The notes: generated by a model not told the origin, from the letters alone. DNA of 64,000 bases from Azolla caroliniana (GCA_043228905.1 JBHGNT010000015.1:11718001-11782000), one strand, 5' to 3'; positions 41,137 through 51,906 are shown, counted from the stretch's first letter. Program-made: numbers and translations.

Positions 41137-42270
41137 TTATAAATTACCATTGGAAATGTCTACAAATCTCCTATAAACAGCTAAGCTCTTGCTAGTCAGT
41201 GGAACGAGTCTACATATATTATCCGCATATTGAGCTCGGTATGGAGTCCACAACCATGCACCTAGTTGGCAGCTCACTGTTTGCACCAGGTACTGTTCAG
41301 GCATTTCCTCGGGTAGAATGAGACAGCATCTCCGAATATTGAAGTAGTGTCGGAAATGTTCTGTATCCAAAATCAATGTATTGTCAGCATTATATTCAGG
41401 CCAAGTAGCCCAAAAATCAGAAAGTCTCTTGAATCTTGCAGCTTCCATCTGCTCACAATTTTCTCGTGCCCATTGACCTTTAAAACGACTTCGCCATTTT
41501 GGGAAGAATCTTGCCAAACACTTCCACACATCTAATTTTGGTTTTTCACTCCAAATAAACAAATCAAAGTACTCCACAGCCCACTCTAGAAACTGATTTG
41601 CGTCCCTCCTTGGCTGCATATATCTCACACTCATCAAGACTTTATCCAGCTCCAAGATCAAGGCTCTTCTTTCGACTTCTAGTGGTTTAGGTTTCCATTC
41701 CTGAAACTGAGCCGCTGTTACACCATTTTCTGGTAGGATACGATCAATCTCAATCAGCTCAGGTTCGGCTGACACAACTAGTGTCCTTTTCCTCTTTAAA
41801 CCCCTAGTCGACTGTGTTGGGCCTAGCTTCACATTCTGGTGCTCTTGTTTTGTCGACTTAGTTATCAATCCTTGGATTACCTCAGTGCATGTAGCTACTG
41901 TTCTGCTCGATATCAGTCCACTGGTATCACATGCTGCATCTACCTGCAACACCAAGTCATCCGTGCTACATGCTGCATCTACCTGCAACACCAAGTCATC
42001 CGTGCTACATGCTGCATCTACCTGCAACACCAAGTCATCCGTGCTACATGCTTGATCAACTTGTGTGACCAGATCACTTGTGTCAGTTGCTACATCTACT
42101 TTCAAGATGGGGCCCTTTAAACATGCCGCAACATCAACAGTATCCACACTGCCATTGGCCTTACGAGCAATAGAATCAAACCCTTTAGACTCTGCAACAT
42201 CAGAAAACACCAACATATTCACACTCACAAAGTAACTAATAGTCTCACAAAACAATATCCTGAACATCAA
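41137..42270 (-). CDS. FCP1/HAD-like phosphatase-fold protein, catalytic Asp replaced
   Basis: 377 open codons; the true 5' exon boundary is probably the acceptor CTGATGTTGCAG near 42195, because the residues before it look intronic. Residues 58-120 hold tandem 13-residue repeats of the form VDxACSTDDLVLQ (three good copies plus two partial). A basic KRKR lies at 159-162. Residues 203-325 match the FCP1 fold: motif I LILELDKVLM, where the usual DxD nucleophile Asp is Glu207 with Asp209 kept; motif II LFIWSEKP (Ser241); then W-x2-FWATWPEYNADNTLILDTEH (Asp302) and CLILPEE. Ordinary FCP1-like enzymes dephosphorylate proteins such as the RNA polymerase II tail. With motif I changed, this one may only bind. 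Confidence 0.7.
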   Translation of the reverse strand: MMFRILFCETISYFVSVNMLVFSDVAESKGFDSIARKANGSVDTVDVAACLKGPILKVDVATDTSDLVTQVDQACSTDDLVLQVDAACSTDDLVLQVDAACSTDDLVLQVDAACDTSGLISSRTVATCTEVIQGLITKSTKQEHQNVKLGPTQSTRGLKRKRTLVVSAEPELIEIDRILPENGVTAAQFQEWKPKPLEVERRALILELDKVLMSVRYMQPRRDANQFLEWAVEYFDLFIWSEKPKLDVWKCLARFFPKWRSRFKGQWARENCEQMEAARFKRLSDFWATWPEYNADNTLILDTEHFRHYFNIRRCCLILPEEMPEQYLVQTVSCQLGAWLWTPYRAQYADNICRLVPLTSKSLAVYRRFVDISNGNL

Positions 42271-42440
42271 AGAGTTTCAGTCATAGAACAACACTCTTCA
42301 AATTATCTTGGAAAAACATCATAGAGTTCCATTACATAATGTGGATCAAGCAACAACCAATCTGAGGTTTTACTTGTCCAACAGGATAGTAAAACTTCAT
42401 AAAACCCTAGCAAAATCCCTAAGCTAACAATCATATCCAA

Positions 42441-42875
42441 CTAAACAGTATTTCGCTCCACTACGTCTAGGCCCCTTGACCGAGTAACTGGTCTTGTTCC
42501 CGATCGTGGCCCCTTCTTCAGCCTTTTTCTGGTTGGTTCCCCATTTAGCCTTGCTTCTAGGACCCAATGCGCAAGTGTGTCCTCCTCCGACAACCTTCCC
42601 ATCGCCTCAGCAACTAATTGCACATCAGCCGTTTCTTGAACTAGCTTTTCAAGTACAGAGGGATCTGTTTGGACATTTTCAGTAGTTGGGCTCGGTGGGG
42701 TGGAATCAAGGTCTTGAGACTCGAAGAAATGTTGCATCAAGTGTTCATAAACACTGTTGTTGTGAACCTCAGTTTTACATGTTGTTTCCACTATTTCATG
42801 GCATTTCACATCGTTGCCTAATTCAGTACACTGTTCCAAAAGAATAGGGTGCAGCTGATCTGAAGGAGATGTGAT
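42441..42875 (-). CDS. Probable upstream exon of the FCP1-like gene, with nuclear-signal-like basic patch
   Basis: About 145 open codons on the minus strand, rich in Glu, Thr and Ser, ending with TRKRLKKGPRSGTRPVTRS, a basic stretch like a nuclear localisation signal. It lies 170 bases before the FCP1-like frame, in the same direction and without a good own start, so it is best read as an exon of the same gene. Its exact splice sites were not resolved, and it has no recognised domain. Confidence 0.4.
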   Translation of the reverse strand: MTSPSDQLHPILLEQCTELGNDVKCHEIVETTCKTEVHNNSVYEHLMQHFFESQDLDSTPPSPTTENVQTDPSVLEKLVQETADVQLVAEAMGRLSEEDTLAHWVLEARLNGEPTRKRLKKGPRSGTRPVTRSRGLDVVERNTV

Positions 42876-42884
42876 AGCAGGACT

Positions 42885-44625
42885 CTTACTTTACTCAACT
42901 AATTAGGATAGCTAATTAGGTACTTTACTCAACTAGTTAGGATAGCTAATTAGGTACTTTACTCAACTATGGTAGTAGTTAGGATAGCTTATTAGCTACT
43001 AGGACAGCTAATTAGCTGCCAGTAGCTAATTAGCTACTAGGATAGCTAATTAGCTGCCAGTAGCTAATTAGCTACTAGGATAGCTTATTAGCTACTTTAC
43101 ACAACTATGGCAGTAGCTACTAGGATAGCTAATTCGCTAGGATAGCTAATTCGCTAGTAGGATAGCTAATTAGTTGCCAGCAGCTAATTAGCTAGTAGGA
43201 TAGCTAATTAGCTAGTAGGATAGCTAATTAGCTACTAGGATAGCTAATTAGTTGCCAGTAGCTAATTAGCTAGTAGGATAGCTAATTAGGTACTTTACTC
43301 AACTATGGTAGTAGCTAATTAGCTAGTAGGATAGCTAATTAGGTACTTTACTCAACTATGGTAGTAGCTAATTAGCTAGTAGGATAGCTAATTAGCTACT
43401 AGGATAGCTAATTAGCTGCTAGTAGCTAATTAGCTACTAGGATAGCTTATTAGCTACTTTACACAACTATGGCAGTAGCTAATTAGTTACTAGGATAGCT
43501 AATTAGTTGCCAGTGGCTAATTAGCTAGTAGGATACCTAATTAGCTTTTTTACACAACTATAGTACTAGCTAATTAGCTAGTACCATAGCTAATTACCTA
43601 CTAGGATAGCTAATTAGCTAGTAGGATAGCTTATTAGCTACTTTACACAACTATAGTAGTAGCTAGGATAGCTAATTAGCTACTATGGTAGCTAATTAGC
43701 TACTTTACTCAACTATGGTAGTAGCTAGGATAGCTAATTAGCTACTTTACTAACTATGGTAGTAGCTAGGATAGCTAATTAGCTACTTGACTAACTATGG
43801 TGGTAGCTAGGATAGCTAATTAGCTACAATGAAAGCTAATTAGCTACTTTCTCAACTATGTAGTAGCTAGGATAGCTTATTAGCTACTAGGACAGCTAAT
43901 TAGCTGCCAGTAGCTAATTAGCTACTAGGATAGCTAATTAGCTGCCAGTAGCTAATTAGCTACTAGGATAGCTTATTAGCTACTTTACACAACTATGTCA
44001 GTAGCTAATTAGCTACTATGATAGCTAATTAACTAGTAGGATAGCTAATTAGCTAGTAGGATAGCTAATTAGTTGCCAGTAGCTAATTAGCTAGTAGGAT
44101 AGCTAATTAGCTATTTTACACAACTATGCTACTAGCTAATTAGCTAGTACCATAGCTAACTAGCTACTAGGATAGCTTATTAGCTACTTTACACAACTAT
44201 GTCAGTAGCTAATTAGCTACTATGATAGCTAATTAGCTAGTAGGATAGCTAATTAGCTAGTAGGATAGCTAATTAGTTGCCAGTAGCTAATTAGCTAGTA
44301 GGATAGCTAATTAGCTTTTTTACACAACTATGGTACTAGCTAATTAGCTAGTACCATAGCTAACTAGCTACTAGGATAGCTTATTAGCTACTTTACACAA
44401 CTATGGCAGTAGCTAATTAGTTACTAGGATAGCTAATTAGTTGCCAGTGGCTAATTAGCTAGTAGGATAGCTATTTAGCTTTTTTACACAACTATGGTAC
44501 TAGCTAATTAGCTAGTACCATAGCTAATTAGCTACTAGGATAGCTAATTAGCTAGTAGCTCATTAGCTGCCAGTAGCTAATTAGCTAGTAGGATAGCTAA
44601 TTAGAAAAGACTAAGCTTATTAGCT
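42885..44625 (+). repeat. Right palindrome array of the DNA transposon
   Basis: About 1.7 kb built from TAGCTAATTAGCTA plus short spacers TAGGA, GTAGGA, TGCCAG, and from a second word, TACTTTACTCAACTATGGTAG (variants TTTACACAACTATGG). These combine into higher-order blocks; for example, two blocks around 43870-44160 and 44170-44430 repeat the same series. It is less regular than the intron array and has different spacers. Confidence 0.9.
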
Positions 44626-44703
44626 ACAGTATGGTATACCTGTTTGTTTTCTCCACTCATTTGGTAGAGTTGTACTGCAATCTCCCAAACAGAATGCAGC
44701 AAT

Positions 44704-46258
44704 TCAACAGGCATGTTGAAAACAAAGCAGATGGTATGTGTGGTTGCATGGTTGTAGGTGAACCAACAAAGACGCAGTTTTGTCCTCCACACCTAACCTG
44801 CAAGCGATGCAACGTGCTTGAACTGTCAATAAATCATTTTTTGGTTCTACTTCATTTGGTAAGGGAGCAAGAATGTTCAGGTCCAAATCCTGTCTGGTCC
44901 TTACCATTCCCTCCACAAAATGTAGCTTCTTCTTAAGGCAGCTAACTACCTGTTCTTGATGAATGTATTGTTCCTTCAACGCAACAGAGAAATTTACCGA
45001 TTAATTATTCTTGTTGTTGAAAGATACACCAACTTTGCTCAGGAATCGTTAACTTACTTGAAGCTTATCCAAATTGTAATCTGCAACAGTATTTACACCT
45101 AGAAGGTCCAGGTTCATTGAAAGAACCTGGATCTCTATTTGCAGTTCTATTTTACGCTGGGGATCCAGTGGCCCCTCTAATTCAAGCTCCTGTTGCGCAA
45201 CCTATTCCAGATAATGCTTGATTAGCACATTTTACCCGTTATTTATAACACAATCACATACCAGCAAAACAATAGTTACCTGAATCTTATTTCTAATTGT
45301 TGTAACAGCAGAAGTAACTTTGCTCTCCATTGCAGAAGCCATTGTGGCTTTCTCTAAATCAGTCTTAAAAAATGCCAATGTCTCACAGGCTTCATGGACA
45401 TTTTTTAGCATATAGCTAACCAATGTCTCACCTGTATCATCGACATTGGCTTTCCTTGGGTGACATATGCCCCCGGTCTTGCTGGGAGTCGGCAGTTGCA
45501 TCAACAGCTGCCATGCTCCAAAATCTGTCTATTTTTTGTGCCAAGGTCCCCATCTTTCGGCATCTTTTTACCGATGCCTCACCATAGACTGCCCAAGCTA
45601 CCCTATACATTTCAGGGTCTCTAGATTCCTTCGCTGTTTTGCAGTACTCATATGCAAATGCTCTAGCAAATGAAACTAACAACTCATTGTTGACTGGGAT
45701 CTCCTGATGAACTTTCTGGTGCAGTCTCATGCAGTCATCGTACAAGTCGGCTCGTACATGCTTCAGCTTGACCTTGCCTTTGACTCTAGGCACTGTATAT
45801 ACTGTCATCCAGTCTATATCACTGATCAATTTATCACTTAGGACAGCAGGGTCAACACCCTCGAGTGACAGACCATAGGTGTTGTGGAAGTCCTCCTTTG
45901 TCTCGCAAAATTTTGCGAAGTTTAGCACTCTCGTATACGGAGGAACGAGCCATCTGAAATATCATTTCAGAAATCAGAAATAGTGCAAAATCAGAATATG
46001 TGAGAATCAAAAACCCCAATCAACAACAACAAAAATGGTGCAAAATCTTTAACTTAGCAAATCAGAAACCCTAATCATAATTTGTAATCAAATTTCTAAT
46101 TTGTAATCAAAATTTGTAACCAGAAACCCTATTCAGAAATTTCAATCACAAACCCTAATCAGAAATTTCAATCACAAACCCTAATCACTAAAGACAGGAT
46201 TAAACACAAAAAAAGTAATATAAACACACCTGTTGCTACTCCCCGATTTGCGAGACAT
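44704..46258 (-). CDS. Multi-exon gene with RING-like Cys/His cluster
   Basis: Proposed exons: 46258-46230 (ATG, MSRKSGSSN), donor AACAG|GTGTGT. Then 45953 onward after acceptor TTTCAG, restoring the codon as Arg and continuing WLVPPYTRVLNFAKFCETKE, open to about 45437. A frame change near 45470 is needed to reach SYMLKNVHEACETLAF, which ends at donor ATTCAG|GTAACT (45280). Next exon 45201-45058 (VAQQELELEGPLDPQ..., donor CAAG|GTAAGT). The last frame, 44979-44704, carries CIACRLGVEDK and then LQPCNHTYHLLCFQHAC, which is C-x2-C, C-x-H-x2-H-x2-C, like the first six ligands of a RING-H2 finger. The final C-x2-C is not seen. RING proteins are usually ubiquitin ligases; that role here is inference. 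The frame change may be a mutation or a missed intron. Confidence 0.5.
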
Positions 46259-46713
46259 CCTTGTATGGGACTCCAAGGACTTCGCCCTATTCGATTTTGG
46301 GGAAATATGAATCGGCACCAAAGTTCAGACAGTAGTCAAAAAGAAAAAACAAATGTTTGGGGTTTCTATAACTGAAACATACCTGGACGATGATCGAGCG
46401 GGTTCTGTGTTGTAGCTCTCAATCTGCAATGTCGATTTTTTGCTGTTGCGGGAGCTACGTCTGCGTTCGTGCTCTGAGTACTCCATCTGCGATCAAAATC
46501 AGACTTAGGCTAAACAGGAAATTGATGACATTGAAGTCGACCTTAGATGATGGTGATATTCCCCAAGTTCCACTACGTCTGAAACAGAAGTTCAAATATT
46601 TGAGTTTTTTCATAAATTAGTTTTTCAAATATTTGATTTTCCCACAAGAAAGACTAGCTAAACAAATAGCTAATTAGCTATGGCCATTTTAGTAGCTAAT
46701 TAGCTATAATAGT
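46259..46713. other. Right subterminal region of the DNA transposon
   Basis: No further exon was recognised with confidence. Two TAGCTAATTAGCTA palindromes lie at about 46669-46682 and 46693-46706, close to the right inverted repeat, mirroring the left end. Confidence 0.5.
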
Positions 46714-46735
46714 GTTTCCACTCGCATGCTTTTAC

Positions 46736-46737
<2 letters not shown>
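46714..46737 (-). repeat. Right terminal inverted repeat
   Basis: The minus strand begins GGGTAAAAGCATGCGAGTGG at 46737; it pairs with 35181-35204. Outside it, the AG microsatellite of the C3 LTR resumes at once. Confidence 0.9.
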
Positions 46738-46780
<43 letters not shown>

Positions 46781-47107
46781 ATACACACAACTCTATTAAA
46801 AAATAATACTCAATCTGTACATAGAATGTGCTCAGCGAGCACTTTTATACAAGTCCATACGGACTGACAGAAATGTTGACACGTACTTCAATGCTCATAA
46901 ATGAGGTCTACACTAACTCTCAAAATATATTCCTACACGGAATATCTATCCAATGGCCTTGCGGTTTACGCACTGCTATGGCTTCTTGTTGCGCACCAGT
47001 TTACACACCCGGTTTACGCACCAGTCCGGCCTAATCGATCAGTCCCAACCGATCCGGTTCTCGGCTTGTACATCCGAGTCGGCCAATGTTGAGCTTGTAT
47101 CTCAACA
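46738..47107 (-). repeat. C3 3' LTR, proximal piece
   Basis: Starts in (AG)n (to 46776) and then follows the intact C3 LTR from GTCAATACACACAACTC to CTCAACA at 47107. A polypurine tract (GAGCTTGAGGGGGAG on the minus strand, 47122-47108) abuts it. The LTR contains TATA-like and CCGATCCGGTT words shared with 52158-52541. Confidence 0.92.
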
Positions 47108-47930
47108 CTCCCCCTCAAGCTCAACTTGGGGCTCTTTTGGTTCTTCTGGATCACCACTCCGGTTTCTTCTAGCTTCACGCCTCGCTCGCAGTCCTCGACT
47201 TGTTCGATTCCGCGCGCCTCGACCCTTCCGATCGGCGTGTGTGCTCGTACGACCCTTCTCAGCTCCCTTGTTGTCGCAGTATTGGCGCATTTTCGGCTGT
47301 CCTTTCTTCTGCTTGGCCCTCGGTTGATTCGGCGTCTCCGAATCAAACATCCGTACTGAATTGGCTTCCTCCGATCGGTTTTCGTTCTCATCCGAGTTGG
47401 CTTCATCTCCCCCACACGTGGCTGGCTTCGGCTCTTTCACGGATCAGCCCTCAGCTTCTTCAGCCGACCCGAAATCGAATTCTTCATCCGACTCGGCATC
47501 ACGGTCTCTTCCCCTCCTTTCCTGCTCCTTTCCGTGGTCTTTCGGGACTTCTCTCCGCCTCAAGTTCGGCACATTGAGGTGTAGCAACCCAAGCACACCC
47601 GAGAATTGGCGCAACTTGTTGAGACCAAGGGGCTTGGTGAAAATGTCGGCGGTCTGCCGATCCGTCGGAACATACTGAAGTTCGACTTCACTGGAGAGGA
47701 CACGCTCAGAGACAAAGTGGTAGTGCACCTCAATGTGCTTAGTCCGGGCATGGAAGACAGGGTTCTTCGCTAACTGGATGCTCCTGAGGTTGTCGCAGTA
47801 GATCGTCGTCGGATGGACACCTCCACCTACAGATCCTCAAGTAGCCGTTTCAGCCAGATGGCTTCGCATGTTGCGATAGCCGCTCCCTATACTCAGCTTC
47901 AGTGCTCGACACTGCAATTGTCGGCTACTT
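47108..47930 (-). pseudogene. C3 RNase H end and 3' region
   Basis: Frame 47728-47444 holds the end of copia RNase H (HYHFVSERV, ELQYVPTDRQTADIFTKPLG, KLRQFSGVLGL) followed by a charged tail. YCDNLRSIQLAKN-like text lies just upstream near 47780, broken by stops. The charged Glu/Arg/Lys stretch continues to 47110 in broken frames and is the untranslated 3' region. Confidence 0.75.
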
Positions 47931-49560
47931 ATTGCTACTCCACGCGATCGTAACGCTCCCAAGAGAGAACGCGAATATGGAGGTGGATCGGTAATCGCCG
48001 GCGTTTCCGACCCAATCAGCATCGGTGTAACCGACTAACTGCGCGACAATATCGGTCCGATATAGTAGCCCCTGGTCCTTAGTGCCACTAACATACCAGA
48101 GTACGCGTTGTGCGCACTGAAGGTGCTCCTTGATTGGCCGCGCCATGAACTGACTAATCACACCAATTGGGTAACTGAGGTCTGGTCGAGTGATAGTCAA
48201 GTAGATGAGGCTTTCCACAATCTGTCGGAACCTCTTCGGGTCGCAAACCTTTCCGGAGTCGGGGCGAAGCTTGACAGTTCTATCTAGAGGAGTCGAGACG
48301 GACTTACAATCTGCCATCCCGAACTTGAAGAGCATACCTAGCACGTAATGTCGTTGGCTGATCAATATGCCTTCGGGGGTATGGATCACTTTAATCATGA
48401 GGTAGTAATGAAGGTCCCCCAGGTCCATCATGTCAAATGATGCCACGAATTGGAGGTTTACGCGCTCGATTTCACCTAGGTTGGTGCCGGTGATGTCCAA
48501 GTCATCAACATAAAGTAAAATACAAACCGGCCCGAGTGGACCTTTCCAAATGAACAGTGAAGAGTCCGATTTGGACGTTGCAAATCCCATCCGACGCAAT
48601 CACTGCGTGATTTTCGCATTCCAAGCACGCGGGGCTTGCTTTAGTCCGTAAAGGGACTTCTTCAACCGGCAAATCGGCGAGGTGTTCATTCTGGAGTGAA
48701 ATCTGAGGGGTTGTACCATGTACACCTATTCCTCAAGCTCGCCTTGCAGGAACGCATTCTTGACATCCATCTGATGTAAATGCCACCCCTTCGCCGCTGC
48801 TACGGCTATTAGAACAAGCACGGTAGTCATCTTCGCGACAAGCGCGAAGATCTCGTCGTAGTCCACGCTATGCTTCTGCGCGTAGCCTTTCACTACTAAC
48901 CGGGCCTATTATCAATTGACCGAGCGCATGTCTTCCTCCATTGCGGTGCGTCAACTAGGTCCCAGGTTTCATTCTCCGCCAATGCACGCATCTCTTCTTC
49001 CATTGCAGCATGCCAATTTGCATCCTTCGCCGCTTTTGTGTAGCACTCCGGCTCACGCACTTCCGCTACACGCGTCATGTACGCATAGTGATGCGCCATG
49101 TACTCGTTCTATCCGAACCGCACAACAGGGTTCTTCTAGCAGGTAGATCGGCGTAACTGCTCATTAGCCGATGTTGAGGCTTTCTTGGCTGACGTAGACT
49201 TCGCTCTCGAAGGCCCATCATTGCTCTTCTTGTAGTCGGATTCGCGTCGATCCGACTCGCCCTAATCCGTGTCGTACTCTGGCATCTTCTTCTTCCCTTT
49301 TTCCTTGCGCGTAAATCGTCTCCTCGGCTTCCTGTGCAGGGAATGCACGGCCGAGTCTCCACTACGCCCCAACTCTTCTGCGAATTGGCCAAACCAACCC
49401 AGTCGCTCGTTCGGTCCACTTAGCCGAAATGAAATCGGACTCTCATCGAGAGTCTTGATTTCGCGGTCATCTAGAGGCATTTCAGCCTCGCTGACCTCAT
49501 CGTCAGAACTCAGGTCCGGAGATCCGGAGTTGGAGTTGAGGTCTGGAGTCGGAGGCAAGT
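47925..49560 (-). pseudogene. C3 integrase C-terminus and reverse transcriptase
   Basis: Frame 48599-47925 contains CILLYVDDLDITG (catalytic YVDD), LHYYLMIKV, ISQRHYVLGML, SLIYLTITRPDLSYPIGV and the RNase H start GYTDADWVGNAGDYRST. Upstream frames (49099-48896, 49558-49262) carry the acidic linker and the RT start (KDANWHAAMEEEMRALAENETWDLV). Stops and shifts separate them. A Q-to-stop change ends the frame at 48597. Confidence 0.8.
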
Positions 49561-49849
49561 ACTAGGACGCGGACTCATCAAACATAACATTGCGGCTCAC
49601 ATGAGCTTGTTTGGTTCAGGGGTTATAACATTTATAACCCTTCTAATCGTTCGAATAGCCGACCAAGATACGCTTCTCGGCTTTCGCGTCCAACTTCCTC
49701 CGTTTCTCCTTCGGCACATGCACATACGCAATGCTACCGAAGACTCTCAAGTGTTGTATATTCGGCTTTCTTCCGAAATACAGCTCATGTGCCGACACTT
49801 TGTCTCCGATCCGATTCTGAATGTTGACCGCGGTTCGTACCGCTTCGGT

Positions 49850-50869
49850 TCAGTAGAACTTGGGCAAGCTCTTTTCTTCCAGCATTGCTTGCGCCGCTTC
49901 CACAACCGACCGATTTTTCCTTTCGGCTACGCCATTTTGCTCCCCGTTGTAACTGAATTCGCACCGAATTCCCATTTGTTGTAGATAACTGTTGAATTGG
50001 CCAGAAAAATGCTCTTTTCCGCCATCCGACTGTAGGCACTTGATTTTTCTCCCTGTTTCCCTTTCTACAAAGCTTTTGAGGTTCCAGAAACACTCGAAGA
50101 TTTCACTCTGCTTTTCAATGAGATAGATCCACGTGTGCCGCGTGTAGTCGTCAATGAAGGAAACAAAATATCGACTCCCACCAAGATTAACGTTCTGCGT
50201 TGGTCCCCATACATCCGAATGTATCAAGTCGAGCTTGTCCCGGCTCCGGTTACGCTCGTTGGGGAAAGGAAGTCGGTGTTGCCTCCCTAGTTGGTAGGCT
50301 TCACAAATTTGGGCCTTCCGGCCACTGAATTTGGGCAATCCAAACACAACTTGTTTCGATTGCAAGTCCCTAAGCCTTTGATAGTTGACGTGGCCTATCC
50401 TCTTGTGCCACAAGTCGATATCCGACGTGACATTTTGTCCTTTTGTGAACATTGTGGTGCCAACTTCGTTGGTGTCAAGGATGAACATCCTCCCATCTCT
50501 GCGCCCTTGCGCAATAACTTGGCCTTCCTCCTCGATGAAGCACCCGAGATGCGTGAACCGGACTTGCATCCCCTGGTCGACAATCTGCCCAACCAACACC
50601 AGATTCTTCATGATTGTCGGGACGTGTAACACATTCATGAGTTTCTGTTTTTGCCCGACATGGCTCAAGGGAACTTCACAGACATTCTCGATCAGATGCG
50701 AAGTGTCGTCTCCTGGTGCAACTACTCCCGGTTGCATCGGTTTCTCAAGGTATGAGAACCACTCCTTATGGTTCGTCATGTGGTTTGACACGCCGGAGTC
50801 AACGTACCACACCTCTTCATGTGATTTCGGGGTGGTATTCTTCATCGAGTTCGCCTCGTGTCTCATCAC
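49850..50869 (-). pseudogene. C3 protease, GAG-pre-integrase and integrase core
   Basis: 339 open codons: protease WYVDSGVSNHMT, GAG-pre-integrase LWHKRIGHVNYQRLRDLQ, integrase HSDVWGP (first Asp), CLQSDGGKEH (second Asp) and NGVAERKNRSVVE (Glu). All three catalytic integrase residues are therefore present. It stops at 49850 where the integrase normally continues (W of a PKFYW-like motif changed to a stop). Confidence 0.85.
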
Positions 50870-50989
50870 GAAGGTTGCCCCCTTTCCGACTTTTTTGGAT
50901 CCTTGGGCGTAGTGCGATCACTGTCGATTTCCTTTGTCGGTTTGTTCGGATCCGGATCCAATTTTCTCCAAATTGGCGCGCTTCTTCCA

Positions 50990-51838
50990 ACACTCGCTCT
51001 CCTTGTGGCATTTCTTACCACATTACTAGCATTCCATGATGGGTTTCCCTTGTCGGTTCTCATCGCCTCGACTCCCCCTATTTTCGGAGGGTCCGGAATT
51101 TCTGTTGACATCATTTCAGGGTCTTCTTCCTTGATCCCGTTGGCCGCCTCCATTGCGCACCGACTCACCTCGTCCGCTACGACCACGGGGCCTATCTCCC
51201 TCCGTGTATATCATCTTGCTATCGGTGTTCGTACTCGTCGAAGCACCCGTGTGGTTCTCCTCTATAAGGAGCATTGACTGTAGGTCGAAAAATGATGGCA
51301 TATTCTCCCGTGTGCACACAGCAGTTCGGAATGCTCCAAACTTCGATGCCAGTTCCTCGAGACAAATTTGCACCATCTCGCCTTCCTCGACATTCACATC
51401 GATGGAGGCTAAGGTGCCGCATATATCTTTGATCTTCGAGGTGTAATCAGCCACCGACAAATCGCGTTGTCGCAAGTTGCTCAACTCCTATCGGAGTTGG
51501 AGCTTTCTAGCTGTGGTGCTTCTGGCGAAAATCCTTTTAAGATTTCCCCAAACATCCTTTGGCGTTTTCGCATCCCGATTATAGATTAGAAGTTGTTTGC
51601 CCACACAAGACGCGAAGCAGTAGAGAACTTTGCTCGCCGACTGTTCCCATGCCGGGAAGTCTTTGTGTGTCGAATCGGGTGCTGTGTCATTTGCTCCATC
51701 GACATAGATCCAATATCCATGCTCGAGTAGGTACTGGTGCATCTTGTACGACCAAGATGCGTAGTTGTTTCTTTCGAGCTTCTCGGTCGGAAGCGAGCTA
51801 GCCATGCCTCTATCCATTTTGTTTTCCTTGTTCTTTAC
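50990..51838 (-). pseudogene. gag: C3 gag remnant
   Basis: The start is near 51829 (MDRGMASSLPTEKLERNNY, then WSYKMHQYLLEHGYW). It continues through KVLYCFASCVGKQLL and VWGNLKRIFARSTTARKLQLR, stops at 51488, and resumes with LSVADYTSKIKDICGTLASI, a Gly/Arg-rich stretch, and a damaged CCHC knuckle near 51030 (MEC..CGKKCHKESECWK). A near-identical arrangement is seen in C4 gag. Confidence 0.8.
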
Positions 51839-51894
51839 AAAGGTTAGGTTTTCTTCTCGAGTTAAGGTCGACTGCAGAGGTTCTCAACCCTCGC

Positions 51895-51906
51895 GCTCTG
51901 ATACCA
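51895..51906 (-). other. C3 primer-binding site
   Basis: TGGTATCAGAGC on the minus strand, complementary to initiator tRNA-Met, directly at the 5' LTR edge. Confidence 0.95.

Larger units (their letters stand above)
35181..46737 (+). mobile_element. Large TIR DNA transposon with transposase, FCP1-like gene and RING-like gene
   Basis: 11,557 bp. The left end GGGTGAAAGCATGCGAGTGG is repeated in inverted form at 46737 with one mismatch (G/A at position 5); the match is 24 of 25 bases. It interrupts the C3 3' LTR exactly at its AG microsatellite, so any target duplication is hidden in AG repeats. Inside: 83-bp tandem array, two-exon transposase (plus strand), palindrome-array intron, 255-bp duplication, FCP1-like gene (minus), second palindrome array, RING-like gene (minus). 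The palindrome TAGCTAATTAGCTA also lies close to both ends. The transposase superfamily is not assigned. Confidence 0.88.

Noticed and set aside
41925-42060. Assembly artefact as the cause of the 39-bp coding repeats in the FCP1-like gene
   Set aside because: Units differ at several bases and flanking copies are diverged, which fits natural tandem duplication.
37380-44625. Regular repeat arrays resembling a CRISPR
   Set aside because: The repeat core is 14 bp with 6-bp, non-unique spacers, in a plant transposon; there are no cas genes and no unique spacers.
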